64,000 nucleotides of DNA from JAPOXR01 sp963664715 (GCA_963664715.2 CAXXUY010000011.1:248001-312000), one strand, 5' to 3'; counted from the stretch's first letter, positions 33,915-43,341 are shown. Notes: generated from the sequence alone by a model not told the origin. Translations and numbers: made by a program.

Positions 33915-35519
33915 CTAGTTCATGGTCATTTCACGGAACATGAAGTTCATCCCCTGAACCGCATAGGTCCGCCCCTCTTCTTGCAGGGCCGGCACATGCA
34001 CGACGGCGCGGATCGGGAAGACGCCGACCAACTCGTACGCGAAGATCGACACCTGGTCTTCGACCAGCTTGTTGCCAAGGTCGCGGTAGATCGCTGCCCG
34101 CGTCTCCGGATCCGTTTCCGTGCGACCGGCCTCGATCATGCTGTCGACCTCCTCGTTCATGACCCAGTCCACCGAGGCCCAGGTACCGACTGCATCGCTG
34201 TGATACATGGTGTAGAGCATCGAGTCCGGATCGGGCGTCGTCAGGATGAAGTTCACCGGGCTGACATGCGGGGTACGCTCGGCCGTCGCAGCAAGCTCGG
34301 TGAACATCGCCCAAGGCGTCGTCGTGATCGTCGTGTCGAAGCCAAGCTCACCGAGATTGAGCTGCATCATCAGCTGGATGCGTTCCTGGATCGGATTGCC
34401 CGCGACCCAGTTGAGCTGGATTTCATGCTCTGCCGGATCGTACTGGCACTGCTCGAGTTCCGCCCGCGCGGCATCGAGGTCGAACCGGCCTGCCGGGATG
34501 CCGTCATCGGAACCCAGCACGCCCAGCGGCAGCGGGCCATGTGCCTGGCGACCAAACGCTATTTCCTCGGTGACCTGCGTCTGCTCCAGGATGGCGTCAT
34601 AGTCGAATGCGAACGCGAAGGCACGTCGGCAATGCACGTCGTCGAGCGGCGCGCGCTGGTTGTTCAGTTTCAGGTAGAACGAGGAAATGCCAGCCACCTG
34701 TCCGAGGGACACGCTTTCTTCGGCCGAGACGGCTGCCTTGATCTCGGGCGCCATCCACTGGTCACCGATATCGAGTTCGCCTCGGGCGATCAGCGCGCGC
34801 AAGGTTGCCGGTTCGATCGAGTATTGCAACTCGACCGTATCCGGTGCTTCGGCAGGCACGCCGAGGAAGTAATCGGCGTTCTTTTCCATCACCGTCAGTT
34901 CCTGCGGATTGTGCGACGAGATGGTGTAGGCGCCGGTCCCGGCCGTGGTCGACGAAAGATAGGCCTGTCCGTAGTCGCCCAGGTCGCCGTAATCGCCTTC
35001 GGCCAGGTTTTCGAGAACGGTATCCTTGTCGACGATCGCGAGCCGGACGAGCGAACCCAGGAACGGCGCATAGGGCTGCTTGATGGTGATCGACACGGTT
35101 CGTGCATCCGGCGTTTCCACGCTGTCGATCACGTCGGCGAACAGGCTTGAGAAACCTTGTCCAAGCGTCATCTTGCGCTCGATCGAAAACGCGACATCCT
35201 CGGAATCCATCACGTTGCCGCTGTGGAACTTGACGTCGTCGCGCAGCGTGAACGTGTAGGTCTGGCCATCGACCGTCCATGATTCGGCCAGATGCGGCAG
35301 GATCTCCGTGCCGCCCGCGGCGGGAATCACCAGCGTGTCATAGATGTTGTAGAAAATCATCGAGTCGGCGTAGTCGGTCGCCTTCGCCGGATCGATCTCA
35401 CCGATCGCATGCTCGTCGAGCCGCAACACCGTCTGCGCCGCCAGCGGCGAAACCGCCGTGAATCCCGCAAGAAGCAGCGCGGATGCCGTTGTGACCAGTG
35501 GTCCGTGTAGTTTTGTCAT
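33915..35519 (-). CDS. Peptide-type ABC transporter substrate-binding protein (SBP family 5)
   Basis: A 534-residue periplasmic protein with a good signal peptide (MTKLHGPLVTTASALLLAGF, cleavage near PLAAQ). Landmarks are LAESWTVDGQTYTFTLRDDV, KFHSGNVMDSEDVAFSIERK, TTAGTGAYTISSHNPQELT and CRRAFAFAFDYDAILEQTQV. ATG 35519 follows a GGGAGACTGTA ribosome site; the 35579 start adds an Asn/His-rich stretch without one. The operon (racemase and HyuA upstream, HyuB downstream) suggests that it binds a hydantoin, oxoproline or peptide-like ligand. Confidence 0.92.
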   Translation of the reverse strand: MTKLHGPLVTTASALLLAGFTAVSPLAAQTVLRLDEHAIGEIDPAKATDYADSMIFYNIYDTLVIPAAGGTEILPHLAESWTVDGQTYTFTLRDDVKFHSGNVMDSEDVAFSIERKMTLGQGFSSLFADVIDSVETPDARTVSITIKQPYAPFLGSLVRLAIVDKDTVLENLAEGDYGDLGDYGQAYLSSTTAGTGAYTISSHNPQELTVMEKNADYFLGVPAEAPDTVELQYSIEPATLRALIARGELDIGDQWMAPEIKAAVSAEESVSLGQVAGISSFYLKLNNQRAPLDDVHCRRAFAFAFDYDAILEQTQVTEEIAFGRQAHGPLPLGVLGSDDGIPAGRFDLDAARAELEQCQYDPAEHEIQLNWVAGNPIQERIQLMMQLNLGELGFDTTITTTPWAMFTELAATAERTPHVSPVNFILTTPDPDSMLYTMYHSDAVGTWASVDWVMNEEVDSMIEAGRTETDPETRAAIYRDLGNKLVEDQVSIFAYELVGVFPIRAVVHVPALQEEGRTYAVQGMNFMFREMTMN

Positions 35520-35591
35520 TACAGTCTCCCTGTGTTCACTGTTGTTGTTGTGATGGGTTGCAACAACGCATCGACGCAACCCGACACTTCT

Positions 35592-36419
35592 TCAGAGCGC
35601 GCGGGCCGTATTGCCCGCGTGAGGTCTAGCCCCAGACACCCTGACCCCTTCGGCCGGCGCGCCTGCAAACAGATTCCACTGTCTGACTTCCGCGTCCGGC
35701 GGCGGAACGCTGCCGCCCACCCGGCTTGGGCACCAACCAAGGCGCTGCACCGTCTCGGAAAGAAACTCCGCATACAATGTGGGCGCAAGCATAGCATCGA
35801 GGACAGGTACACCCAATGCCTCGCGCAGCCTGTCGTGGAGGCCGAAGCCCGCTGTGCAACCGAGGATCAAGACCTCGGCGCCATCCTGCTCGACGCAGAT
35901 CCGGCCTACCTCTGCCATGCGTTCGAAGACGTCCGGCGCGGTTTGTTGTTCCCAGACGCTGAGGCCCACGGCGCGCATCGAAGCCATGCAGTGATCCCGC
36001 CCATAGAGCCGAACGTTCTCGCTCATCTTGGGTATGTTTTTCGGCGTCCCGACGAGGATCGAGAAGCAGTTGCCCAGATGCATCGCCATGTCGGTCGCGG
36101 CCTGACAGGGCGCCGTCACGACAGCCCGGCCGGAAACCTCGCGCGCCTCTCTCAAGCCGATGTCATAGAAGCAGCCGATGACGAAGCCGTCATAGTCAGC
36201 CGCACTCGCATGGACATGGTGGATCAGATCCGGGAGGATGAGTCCCTCATAGGAGTGGAAATCGATATGCCTGGGCCGGTTGGCGGACAGGGCGATGAGG
36301 TCGACGATCGTTTGATCCGAAACCGCCGCGGCCAAATGCTCCTGCATTTGCACGGCATACCGGTTCGATCCGTCTGCCGGATCGCTCCCGACGACATGGA
36401 GATACAGCAGTCTGGTCAT
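35592..36419 (-). CDS. Asp/Glu/hydantoin racemase family protein
   Basis: A 275-residue racemase. The catalytic cysteines are in VIGCFYDIGLRE (Cys about 83) and LILGCTAGFG (Cys about 188). ATG 36419 overlaps the HyuA stop (ATGA), making it the second gene of the hyuA operon. Partnering a stereospecific ATP-dependent hydantoinase with a racemase is a known strategy for using both enantiomers. It is only distantly similar to the racemase at 15341, so it is not a recent duplicate. Confidence 0.87.
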   Translation of the reverse strand: MTRLLYLHVVGSDPADGSNRYAVQMQEHLAAAVSDQTIVDLIALSANRPRHIDFHSYEGLILPDLIHHVHASAADYDGFVIGCFYDIGLREAREVSGRAVVTAPCQAATDMAMHLGNCFSILVGTPKNIPKMSENVRLYGRDHCMASMRAVGLSVWEQQTAPDVFERMAEVGRICVEQDGAEVLILGCTAGFGLHDRLREALGVPVLDAMLAPTLYAEFLSETVQRLGWCPSRVGGSVPPPDAEVRQWNLFAGAPAEGVRVSGARPHAGNTARAL

Positions 36420-38503
36420 GCGGCCTTCTTCACTTCCTGCCCTGGATTGACCCGCGTCACGCGAAGATTGCCGAGAGAATCGACGCGTGACTGCCACCCC
36501 GGAGGGATGACGACCGTCGTTGCCGGTTCCTCCACCACGGCCGGACCCACGAGCACATGTCCGGCTGCGAGGCGATCGCGGATGTAGATCTTGGCCGGAT
36601 GGACACCGTGCTGATCGAAATCACCCTCGCGCCGGCCGTCCTCCGGCGGTTCCTCACCTGCCGGGGCCTCCGCCAGCCGCGGCAACCCCGGCGCGTGAAC
36701 AAGCCCCTTGCCGACCAGGTGGAAGTTGACGATCTCGACCGGCACATCGAGCCGGAACGCGTATTCGCGCGCATGTTCGGCGTGGAACCTATCCTGCCAT
36801 TCGACCGCCGCCTCCGCGGTGACCGGCTCGACCGGGAGCGCCACCTTGACGGTGTGCTCCTGCCCCTTGTAGCGAAAATCGGCCCAGCGCTCGAAGACCA
36901 TGCGATCCCGCGACACGCCTTCGGCCTCTAACTCGACCAGGGCCGTTTCCGACATCTCGCCAAAGACAGACTCAAGCTCCTCGGGCTCTGCTGCATCCAG
37001 ACGCACGACCCTTGTGCGCACATAATCGCGGCGCAGATCCGACATCAGCATGCCCCATGCCGAAAAGACCGCTGCGTTGACCGGTATGATGATCTCGGGA
37101 ATCCGCAGTTCGCTGGCGAGTGCAACCGCGTGCATGGGGCCGCCACCGCCAAAAGCGACGAGCTTGAAATCGCGCGGGTCGTATCCGCGATTGATCGACA
37201 CCAGCTTCAGCGCGCTGACCATATCGGCATTGGCGATGCGCACGACGCCCCTGGCTGCCTCGATCGCGTCGACCTTCAGTGCAGCCCCAAGCTCAGAGAA
37301 CGCCGCTCTCACCGCGTCCATATCGGGCGTCACCTCGCCACCCAGGAAGTTCTCCTTATTTATCCGTCCGATCAGAAGATGGGCGTCCGTCGTGGTCGGC
37401 TCTACCCCGCCCCGCCCATAAGCGACCGGACCGGGGGTAGCTCCGGCGCTTTGCGGTCCAACATGCAGTTTGCCACCTGCGTCAAGTCTGGCGATGCTGC
37501 CGCCACCGCTGCCGATCTCGACAATATCGATGACCGGAGTCCGGATCGGATAGCCTGGATAGGTGCGGGTGCGCTCGATGAAGTACTCGTTCGTCACATG
37601 TGGCGTCGCGTCCTTGATCAGCGAGCACTTGGCGGTGGTGCCGCCGACATCGAGGCCGATGAGATTGCGCTCGCCAAGCATCTTCCCGAGCACCAGGGCG
37701 CCGAGCATGCCGCTGGCCGGCCCGGATTCGATCATGCTGACGGGGTTCGCCGCCGCCGACTCGATCGTCGTGATTCCGCCGTTCGACTGCATGATGTGGG
37801 GGCGTCCGGGCAGTCCTGCCGCCTGCAGCTTGTCTGCCAGTGAGCCGAGATACCGGTGCGTCAGCGGGTGAACATATGCGGCCAGCACCGTCGTGCTCGT
37901 CCGCTCATATTCCCGCCATTCGCGCGTGATTTCGTGCGATGTGAGCACTGAAATCTCCGGGCAGAGCTTGCGCAGGCGCGTGGCAACCTGCCGCTCGTGG
38001 GCGGGGTTCGCGTAGGCATGGAGGAAACAGACCGCAACGGCACCAACCCCCTGCTCCCGGAAATACGCGGCGAGCGGCTCGACCTCCCCGAGCGCCAGGG
38101 GTGTGATCACGGATCCCTTGTAATCGACCCGCTCCGAGATTTCGCAACGCAGATGGCGCGGCACGAAGGGCGGCGGTTTGCGAAAGTAGAAGTTGAACAG
38201 ATCCGGCCTGTTGGCACGCGCAATCTCCAGCACGTCGCGGAAACCCGCCGTCGTGATCAATCCGGTTCTGGCACCCCGCCGCGAGAGCAACGCGTTGATC
38301 ACGACCGTGGTTCCGTGAACGAACTGATCGAAGCCCGAAGTCTCGACCCCCGCCTTCTGGATGGCATTCAGCACGCCGGCTTCGAAATCTGGCGGTGTCG
38401 AATCGACCTTGGCCACACTGATCGTGCCATATGATCCCGGAATTGCATCGTCGAATACGACTATATCGGTGAATGTGCCGCCGACATCCGTCGCTACTCG
38501 CAT
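36416..38503 (-). CDS. hyuA: Hydantoinase/oxoprolinase A subunit
   Basis: A 695-residue HyuA-family ATPase subunit. The N-terminal phosphate-binding motif TDVGGTFTDIVVFDD begins at residue 4, followed by FVHGTTVVINALL, an acetate/sugar-kinase-like core (NLIGLDVGGTTAKCSLI, about residues 270-290) and GGGGPMHAVALASEL near 460. The C-terminal part has the beta-rich VEIVNFHLVGKG. It activates the ring carbonyl with ATP and works with HyuB. ATG 38503 gives the canonical MRVATDVGGTFTD start. The divergent XRE-cupin regulator begins 78 bases away. Confidence 0.92.
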   Translation of the reverse strand: MRVATDVGGTFTDIVVFDDAIPGSYGTISVAKVDSTPPDFEAGVLNAIQKAGVETSGFDQFVHGTTVVINALLSRRGARTGLITTAGFRDVLEIARANRPDLFNFYFRKPPPFVPRHLRCEISERVDYKGSVITPLALGEVEPLAAYFREQGVGAVAVCFLHAYANPAHERQVATRLRKLCPEISVLTSHEITREWREYERTSTTVLAAYVHPLTHRYLGSLADKLQAAGLPGRPHIMQSNGGITTIESAAANPVSMIESGPASGMLGALVLGKMLGERNLIGLDVGGTTAKCSLIKDATPHVTNEYFIERTRTYPGYPIRTPVIDIVEIGSGGGSIARLDAGGKLHVGPQSAGATPGPVAYGRGGVEPTTTDAHLLIGRINKENFLGGEVTPDMDAVRAAFSELGAALKVDAIEAARGVVRIANADMVSALKLVSINRGYDPRDFKLVAFGGGGPMHAVALASELRIPEIIIPVNAAVFSAWGMLMSDLRRDYVRTRVVRLDAAEPEELESVFGEMSETALVELEAEGVSRDRMVFERWADFRYKGQEHTVKVALPVEPVTAEAAVEWQDRFHAEHAREYAFRLDVPVEIVNFHLVGKGLVHAPGLPRLAEAPAGEEPPEDGRREGDFDQHGVHPAKIYIRDRLAAGHVLVGPAVVEEPATTVVIPPGWQSRVDSLGNLRVTRVNPGQEVKKAA

Positions 38504-38581
38504 CGTCCCTTCGTCTCCGAAAAGTGGATAGTCCGCACGGACCCTGTTGCTTCTGATCACTCTGTCAAATAATTTCCGATC
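38504..38581. promoter_or_regulatory. Divergent promoter region between hyuA operon and XRE-cupin regulator
   Basis: The 78 bases separate outward-facing genes. The sequence GATCACTCTGTC...TTTCCGATC near the regulator start contains a loose GATC-bounded symmetry. Control of the hyu/dpp operon from here by the adjacent regulator is likely from position alone. Confidence 0.45.
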
Positions 38582-39229
38582 ATGCAAGATTCTTCCCATA
38601 CGAACGAAAAACTCGACTCGCCGCCCTTCATCCGCAACAACCGCGAGAGCGCGCAGATGTCAGACCAGGTGACGGCGGCGACGCTTGGCGCGCGCGTCAG
38701 GCAATTCCGGATCGAGCTGGGCATGACCCAGACCGAACTCGCCGAGAAAGGCGGGCTCTCGCATTCGGCGCTTTCGAAAGTCGAGAGCGGGCAACTCTCG
38801 CCAACATTCCAGACGCTGCTTCGCATCGTCCAGGGTCTCGGGGTCGACATGTCGCGGCTGTTGACGTCCAGCGGGCCCTCGGTCAAGCGAACGCGTCGGG
38901 CTGTGACGCGCCGCGGCCAGGGCCAACGCTACGAGACCGGGCCCTATGTCTACGAGACGCTGGCCGACGAGTTGGTCAACAAGCGGATGATCCCGCTGGT
39001 CGCCGAGATCAAGGCGGGCTCGATCGAGTCCTTCGGACCCTTGATTGCACATCCCGGGGAGGAGGTCCTCTATGTCCTGAGTGGCGAAATCGAGCTGCAC
39101 ACCGAAGGCTACGCCCCCGTGCAGCTGCAGGTCGGCGACTGCGCCTATTTCGACAGTGCGATGCGACATGCCTGCATTTCCCTGTCCGAGGTGAACGCGC
39201 GCGTGCTCTGGGTCTCGACTCCGGATTGA
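38582..39229 (+). CDS. XRE-family regulator with C-terminal cupin sensor
   Basis: A 215-residue regulator. The helix-turn-helix covers about residues 36-90 (LGARVRQFRIELGMTQTELA, SHSALSKVESGQLSPTFQTL) and a small cupin about 140-212 (LIAHPGEEVLYVLSGEIELH, LQVGDCAYFDSAMRHACI). The family (SutR/PuuR-like) senses a small metabolite or metal-bound ligand. It is divergent from hyuA and therefore the likely controller of the hyu-dpp operon. ATG 38582 is accepted, though a later ATG (MSDQVTAATLG, 38657) is also possible. Confidence 0.88.
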   Translation: MQDSSHTNEKLDSPPFIRNNRESAQMSDQVTAATLGARVRQFRIELGMTQTELAEKGGLSHSALSKVESGQLSPTFQTLLRIVQGLGVDMSRLLTSSGPSVKRTRRAVTRRGQGQRYETGPYVYETLADELVNKRMIPLVAEIKAGSIESFGPLIAHPGEEVLYVLSGEIELHTEGYAPVQLQVGDCAYFDSAMRHACISLSEVNARVLWVSTPD

Positions 39230-39369
39230 GGTCGGCGATGAGGCTTCCAGGTTCCGAACACAGGCACAGCGCCAGTCTGGTCACCCGGAAACCGGGATCG
39301 CCGAAGCCGTCGCGATGCGCCGGAGACTGGCCCACATGACAATCGAATGACGCGGGAGGAGACAGGGGA

Positions 39370-40368
39370 ATGCCGCACGCCTGGATGATACACGGATACC
39401 AGGGCTATCAGGGATTGTCGCTGGAAGAGGTCCCGGACGAAGCGCCGGGGACGGGCGAAGTCCGGCTCCGGGTCGAGGCCTTCGCCCTGAACTGGGGCGA
39501 CATGGATCTCATGCACGACCGGTATTCGTTCAGCTTCTCGGCATTTCCTGCCTGCATCGGGATGGAGGCGGCCGGCATCGTGGATGCGATCGGGCCGGGC
39601 GTGACAGGCATCGAACTCGGGACGCGCATGTGCACCTTGCCGTACTTTTACGACCGCCGCGGGGCGAGCACCGAGCAACTCATCATCGACCACCGCTACG
39701 TGACGCCGGCGCCCGAAGGGCTCTCGGCGGTGGAAAGCGCGTCGGTGTGGATGATGTATATGACCGCGTATTTTCCTCTGGTTGAAATCATGCGGGTCTT
39801 GCCGGGCAGGACCGTCCTGGTCACGGCGGGGACGGGGACGGCCGGGACCGCGGCACTGGAGATCGGCCGTCATTTCGGCGCCAGGATGATCGCCACCTCC
39901 CGGTTCGACCACAACAGACGCTTTCTGGAGGAGGCCGGCGCCGACCACGTCTTTGTTCCGGGTTCCTGCGATCTGGCAGAGTTTCTGAAATCCTCGACCG
40001 ACGGGCGCGGAATCGACGCGGCCTTTGATCCGGTCGGCGGCAGCATGATCGGGCAATACGCGCCTGCGCTTGCCAAGGACGCGCGGATCTTCTTCTACGG
40101 CACGCTCGATGGCGAGTTCCCGACCTTGCCGATTGTCGACATGTTTCAGGCGAACGCGGTCTTCCACCCTTACTCGCTCTTCAACTATGTCGAGAATCTC
40201 GAGGCCCAGGCCCGCGGCAAGACATTCGTCTACGATGCGCTCAAGCGCGGGCTCGTCGCCCCCCGGATCGATCGCGTCTATCCGATGCAAGGCTACCGAG
40301 AGGCCTGGGATTATGTCTCGGCACCGCGCGAGACCCATGGCAAAGTCGTCGTCGAGACGGGAGCATAG
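39370..40368 (+). CDS. MDR-family NAD(P)-dependent alcohol dehydrogenase/quinone oxidoreductase
   Basis: A 332-residue medium-chain reductase. The GroES-like N-terminal part includes FALNWGDMDLMHDRYSFS and GMEAAGIVDAIGPGV (residues about 64-78), and the Rossmann motif is TAGTGTAGTAALEIG (about 154-168). The structural-zinc cysteine cluster and the catalytic Cys of zinc enzymes are absent, so it belongs to the quinone-oxidoreductase side of the family. Substrate unknown. It shares direction with the DapA-family gene and may serve the same pathway. Confidence 0.87.
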   Translation: MPHAWMIHGYQGYQGLSLEEVPDEAPGTGEVRLRVEAFALNWGDMDLMHDRYSFSFSAFPACIGMEAAGIVDAIGPGVTGIELGTRMCTLPYFYDRRGASTEQLIIDHRYVTPAPEGLSAVESASVWMMYMTAYFPLVEIMRVLPGRTVLVTAGTGTAGTAALEIGRHFGARMIATSRFDHNRRFLEEAGADHVFVPGSCDLAEFLKSSTDGRGIDAAFDPVGGSMIGQYAPALAKDARIFFYGTLDGEFPTLPIVDMFQANAVFHPYSLFNYVENLEAQARGKTFVYDALKRGLVAPRIDRVYPMQGYREAWDYVSAPRETHGKVVVETGA

Positions 40369-40519
40369 GTTTTGCCATGTTCCTGCGCCCGCCCATCCCT
40401 GACGCCCGCCATCGGCCCGATAGACTCCGGCCCGGCATTGGAATTCGGCCCATCCGGTTCGACGTCTTCGAATGGTGGATCCGTCAACAGGCCCCAACGC
40501 CAAACGCAAAGGCCCCGAC

Positions 40520-41482
40520 ATGACACAGAACCCTTTTGCCGGCTGCGTCCCCGCACTGATGACCCCCTGCACGCCCGACCGGGCTCCCGACACCGCCGCC
40601 TTGGTTCGCAAGGCACGGGAGCTGATCGCCGCCGGCATGTCCGCCGTGGTGTATTGCGGGTCAATGGGTGACTGGCCGCTCCTGACGGACGAGGAGCGCA
40701 AGGCAGGCGTCGCCGCTCTGGTTGCCGCTGGCGTGCCGACGATCGTCGGCACCGGAGCGGTCAACACGAATTCCGCCGTGGCCCTTGCCGCCCATGCCGC
40801 AGACGTCGGAGCTCAGGGGCTCATGGTAATCCCGCGCGTGCTTTCCCGCGGCAACTCCGCCACCGCGCAGGAAGCGCATTTCAAGGCGGTCCTGGCAGCT
40901 GCCCCGGGCCTGCCGGCGGTCATCTACAACAGCCCCGTTTACGGCTTCGCCACCCGGGCCGAGCTGTTTTTTGCGCTGCGCGACGCGCACCCCAACCTCG
41001 TGGGCTTCAAGGAATTCGGCGGCTCCGATGACCTGCGCTATGCAGCCGAGCACATCACTTCCCGGGATGAAAGCGTGACGCTGATGGTCGGCGTCGACAC
41101 CAATGTGTTCCATGGCTACGTCAATTGTGGTGCGCGCGGCACCATCACCGGGATCGGAAATGCGCTGCCGAAAGAGGTTCTGCATCTCGTCGCGCTCTGC
41201 GAGAAGGCGGCTGGTGGCGATGCCGCGGCCCGGCGGCTCGCCCTGGATCTCGAGGAGGCGCTCGGCGTTCTCTCCTCGTTCGATGAAGGGCCCGATCTGG
41301 TCCTCTACTACAAGCATCTGCTGGTGCTGAACGGCGACGCCGAATTCCTCCTTCACTTCAACGAAGCTGACGCCCTGACCAGCGCACAGCGCAACTATGC
41401 CGAAGCCCAATTCGCGCTGTTCCGGACCTGGTACGCAGAGTGGTCGCAACAGCCCGAAGTGATCCGGGTCTCGGCAGGCTGA
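40520..41482 (+). CDS. DapA-family lyase, probable 1-pyrroline-4-hydroxy-2-carboxylate deaminase
   Basis: A 320-residue class I aldolase-fold enzyme. The sequence VVYCGSMGDWPLLTDEER (residues about 43-60), the Tyr in PAVIYNSPVYGF (about 136-147) and the Schiff-base Lys in LVGFKEFGGSDD (about 168) match the DapA group. The wording NPFAGCVPALMTPC and FDEGPDLVLYYKHLLVL is that of the hydroxyproline-degradation members, which deaminate cis-hydroxy-proline-derived pyrroline hydroxycarboxylate to 2-oxoglutarate semialdehyde. ATG 40520 is chosen over 40472 because the extra 16 residues are not conserved. Relics of two other hydroxyproline enzymes follow directly, supporting this role. Confidence 0.82.
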   Translation: MTQNPFAGCVPALMTPCTPDRAPDTAALVRKARELIAAGMSAVVYCGSMGDWPLLTDEERKAGVAALVAAGVPTIVGTGAVNTNSAVALAAHAADVGAQGLMVIPRVLSRGNSATAQEAHFKAVLAAAPGLPAVIYNSPVYGFATRAELFFALRDAHPNLVGFKEFGGSDDLRYAAEHITSRDESVTLMVGVDTNVFHGYVNCGARGTITGIGNALPKEVLHLVALCEKAAGGDAAARRLALDLEEALGVLSSFDEGPDLVLYYKHLLVLNGDAEFLLHFNEADALTSAQRNYAEAQFALFRTWYAEWSQQPEVIRVSAG

Positions 41483-41672
41483 GGTGGAGACGCGCCTCGA
41501 TCATCACTTCGGCACCAGTGCGAGCCCATGCCTACGGCCACGCAGGGCCGCCCTGCTTCCGTGGCGCAATTCGAAAATGCGGCCTGCCATTCAGCCGAAA
41601 GGCGTCGGATGGACGTCCGTTTGTTGCTCTCGCAGGCAGGGGACACCGGTTGAAGAAGCGACAGAAGTGACC

Positions 41673-41885
41673 ATGGTCGGCGCCGGGAACATTGGCGTAT
41701 GCTTTTCCCGGGCGCTGCGATCCCGGGACCTTGCCGTCACCGCGCACGACCGAAATGGCGTCGCCTTGGAGGCCTCATTCGGCAATGCCGGGGTCCATTC
41801 ATTCTTCGACGCCATACCGATCGCCACGCCCTGCATCATGCGCCGGACGATGCTTTGGCACCTGGATCCAACACGGGCTGCCTGC
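41673..41885 (+). pseudogene. N-terminal relic of a DAO/DadA-type FAD oxidoreductase
   Basis: The frame encodes VGAGNIGVCFSRALRSRDLA and ALEASFGNAGVHSFF, clearly the FAD-binding start of D-amino-acid dehydrogenases (family pattern GAGIVGVxxALxLxxRG... FGNAG), then WHLDPTRA before similarity ends. Only about 70 of the usual 410 residues are left. In hydroxyproline loci this gene is the D-hydroxyproline dehydrogenase. The region 41483-41672 before it holds no identifiable gene. Confidence 0.6.
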
Positions 41886-41899
41886 CGACTTCGGCCAGG

Positions 41900-42069
41900 G
41901 CTTCGGCTCGCAACGCACTCATCTACGGCGACAATAAGAGCGATCGATCCCCCTGCGGCACCGGTTCGTCGGCCCGTATGGCTCAGCCGGTTGCGCGGGG
42001 GTCGCGGAGCACAATACAATCTTCATCGACGACCGGAACCCTTTTGCCTTCAGCGTCGTAGCCACCTAG
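41900..42069 (+). pseudogene. C-terminal relic of a proline racemase-family hydroxyproline epimerase
   Basis: In one frame RNALIYGDNKSDRSPCGTGS and SARMAQPVARG preserve the second catalytic-Cys motif (SPCGTG) of 4-hydroxyproline 2-epimerase. In another, after a frameshift near 42000, EHNTIFIDDRNPFAFSVVAT precedes a TAG at 42067 and matches the family's C-terminus. So the gene is reduced to about 55 codons in two frames, 10 bases before the next intact gene. Confidence 0.62.
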
Positions 42070-42079
42070 GGAGATTTCC

Positions 42080-43183
42080 GTGAAGATAAACGCAATTCGC
42101 GCCTGGCAGGTTGATCTGCCGCTTCGGGAAGGACGCTACACCTGGTCCGACGGCCATTATGTCGAAGTGTTCGACAGCACCGTCGTTGCCGTCGAATCCG
42201 ATGCCGGGCTGACCGGATACGCCGAATGCTGCCCTCTCGGCTCAGCTTACCTGCCCTCCTTTGCACGCGGCGTGCGTGCGGGCCTGGCGGAGATCGGACC
42301 GAAGCTGATTGGTCAGGATCCAACGAACCTCTCGCAGATCAATGCAGTGATGAACCGCTCCCTACGCGGGCATCCCTACGCCAAGGCACCAATCGACATC
42401 GCCTGCTGGGACATTCTGGGCAAGCATACCGGTCAACCGCTGCACCGGCTGCTTGGGGGCAAGCGGCAGGACTCCGTTCAGCTCTACCGGGCGATCAGCC
42501 AGGAAACGCCAGAGACCATGGCAGCGAAGATCGAGGGTTATGCAGCGGAGGGTTACACCAAGTTTCAGCTCAAGGTAGGCGGTGATGCAGACGAGGATAT
42601 CGCGCGCATCCGCACCACGCGGTCGGTGCTCAAACCCACCGATCTCCTGGTGGCCGACGCCAATACCGGTTGGACCCGACACGAGGCGGCACGTGTTGTC
42701 GGCGCCGTGTCCGACCTCGACGTCTATATCGAGCAGCCCTGCCTCACCTACGAGGAATGTGTCTCGATCCGACGTCGAACCGCCCTGCCCTTCGTGCTCG
42801 ACGAGGTGATCGACCGGCCAAGCACACTGGTGCGCGGCCTTTCGGAGGACGCGATGGACGTGATCAATTTAAAGGTCTCGAAGGTGGGCGGGCTGACGAT
42901 GGCCAAGCTGATGCGCGACCTTTGCATCGACCAGGGGATTCCGATGACGATCGAAGACAGTTGGGGCGGCGACATCGTGACCGCGACCATAGCACACCTG
43001 GCCAGTTCGACGCCCGCGGAGTTCTGCTTTTCGGCCACCGATTTCAACTCCTACGGCACCGTCGATCTCGCAGGCGGGGCGCCGAAACGTGTCGACGGGA
43101 GGATGGCCGCCAGCGATGCGCCGGGCCTGGGCGTCGAACCGGACCCGAACGTTTTGGGTGACGCGGTTCTGGAGATTCGCTAG
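42080..43183 (+). CDS. Enolase-superfamily (MLE/mandelate racemase) enzyme, probable cis-3-hydroxyproline dehydratase or hydroxyproline-betaine epimerase
   Basis: A 367-residue enzyme starting at GTG 42080 with ribosome site GGGAG. The capping domain (1-125) precedes the barrel with KFQLKVGG (Lys about 165), metal ligands in VADANTGW (Asp about 193), YIEQPC (Glu about 218) and VLDEVID (Glu about 242), and the second catalytic Lys in VINLKVSKVGG (about 265). EDSWGGDIVTATIAHLA is characteristic of the hydroxyproline-betaine epimerase/cis-3-hydroxy-L-proline dehydratase branch. It removes or inverts at C-alpha of a proline derivative. Which of the two cannot be settled by eye. Confidence 0.82.
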   Translation: MKINAIRAWQVDLPLREGRYTWSDGHYVEVFDSTVVAVESDAGLTGYAECCPLGSAYLPSFARGVRAGLAEIGPKLIGQDPTNLSQINAVMNRSLRGHPYAKAPIDIACWDILGKHTGQPLHRLLGGKRQDSVQLYRAISQETPETMAAKIEGYAAEGYTKFQLKVGGDADEDIARIRTTRSVLKPTDLLVADANTGWTRHEAARVVGAVSDLDVYIEQPCLTYEECVSIRRRTALPFVLDEVIDRPSTLVRGLSEDAMDVINLKVSKVGGLTMAKLMRDLCIDQGIPMTIEDSWGGDIVTATIAHLASSTPAEFCFSATDFNSYGTVDLAGGAPKRVDGRMAASDAPGLGVEPDPNVLGDAVLEIR

Positions 43184-43341
43184 CAGGATCTTTGCTGGTT
43201 CTGGTCGACGCCGGCACTGACCCGCGTGATGGGTTGCTTGAGCGTCCCGGTGACAGCTTGATGTCCGGAAAACAACTCGTCGATCAGTGCTTGGCCTTGA
43301 AGGAAACCCTCCGGTAAATATGCGATCCCCTGTCGGGGAAG

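Noticed and set aside
33981..35150. 389-residue plus-strand open frame
   Set aside because: Antisense to the second DppA-like binding protein.
39145..40767. 540-residue minus-strand open frame
   Set aside because: Covers the MDR and DapA-family genes in antisense; composition is typical of a shadow frame.
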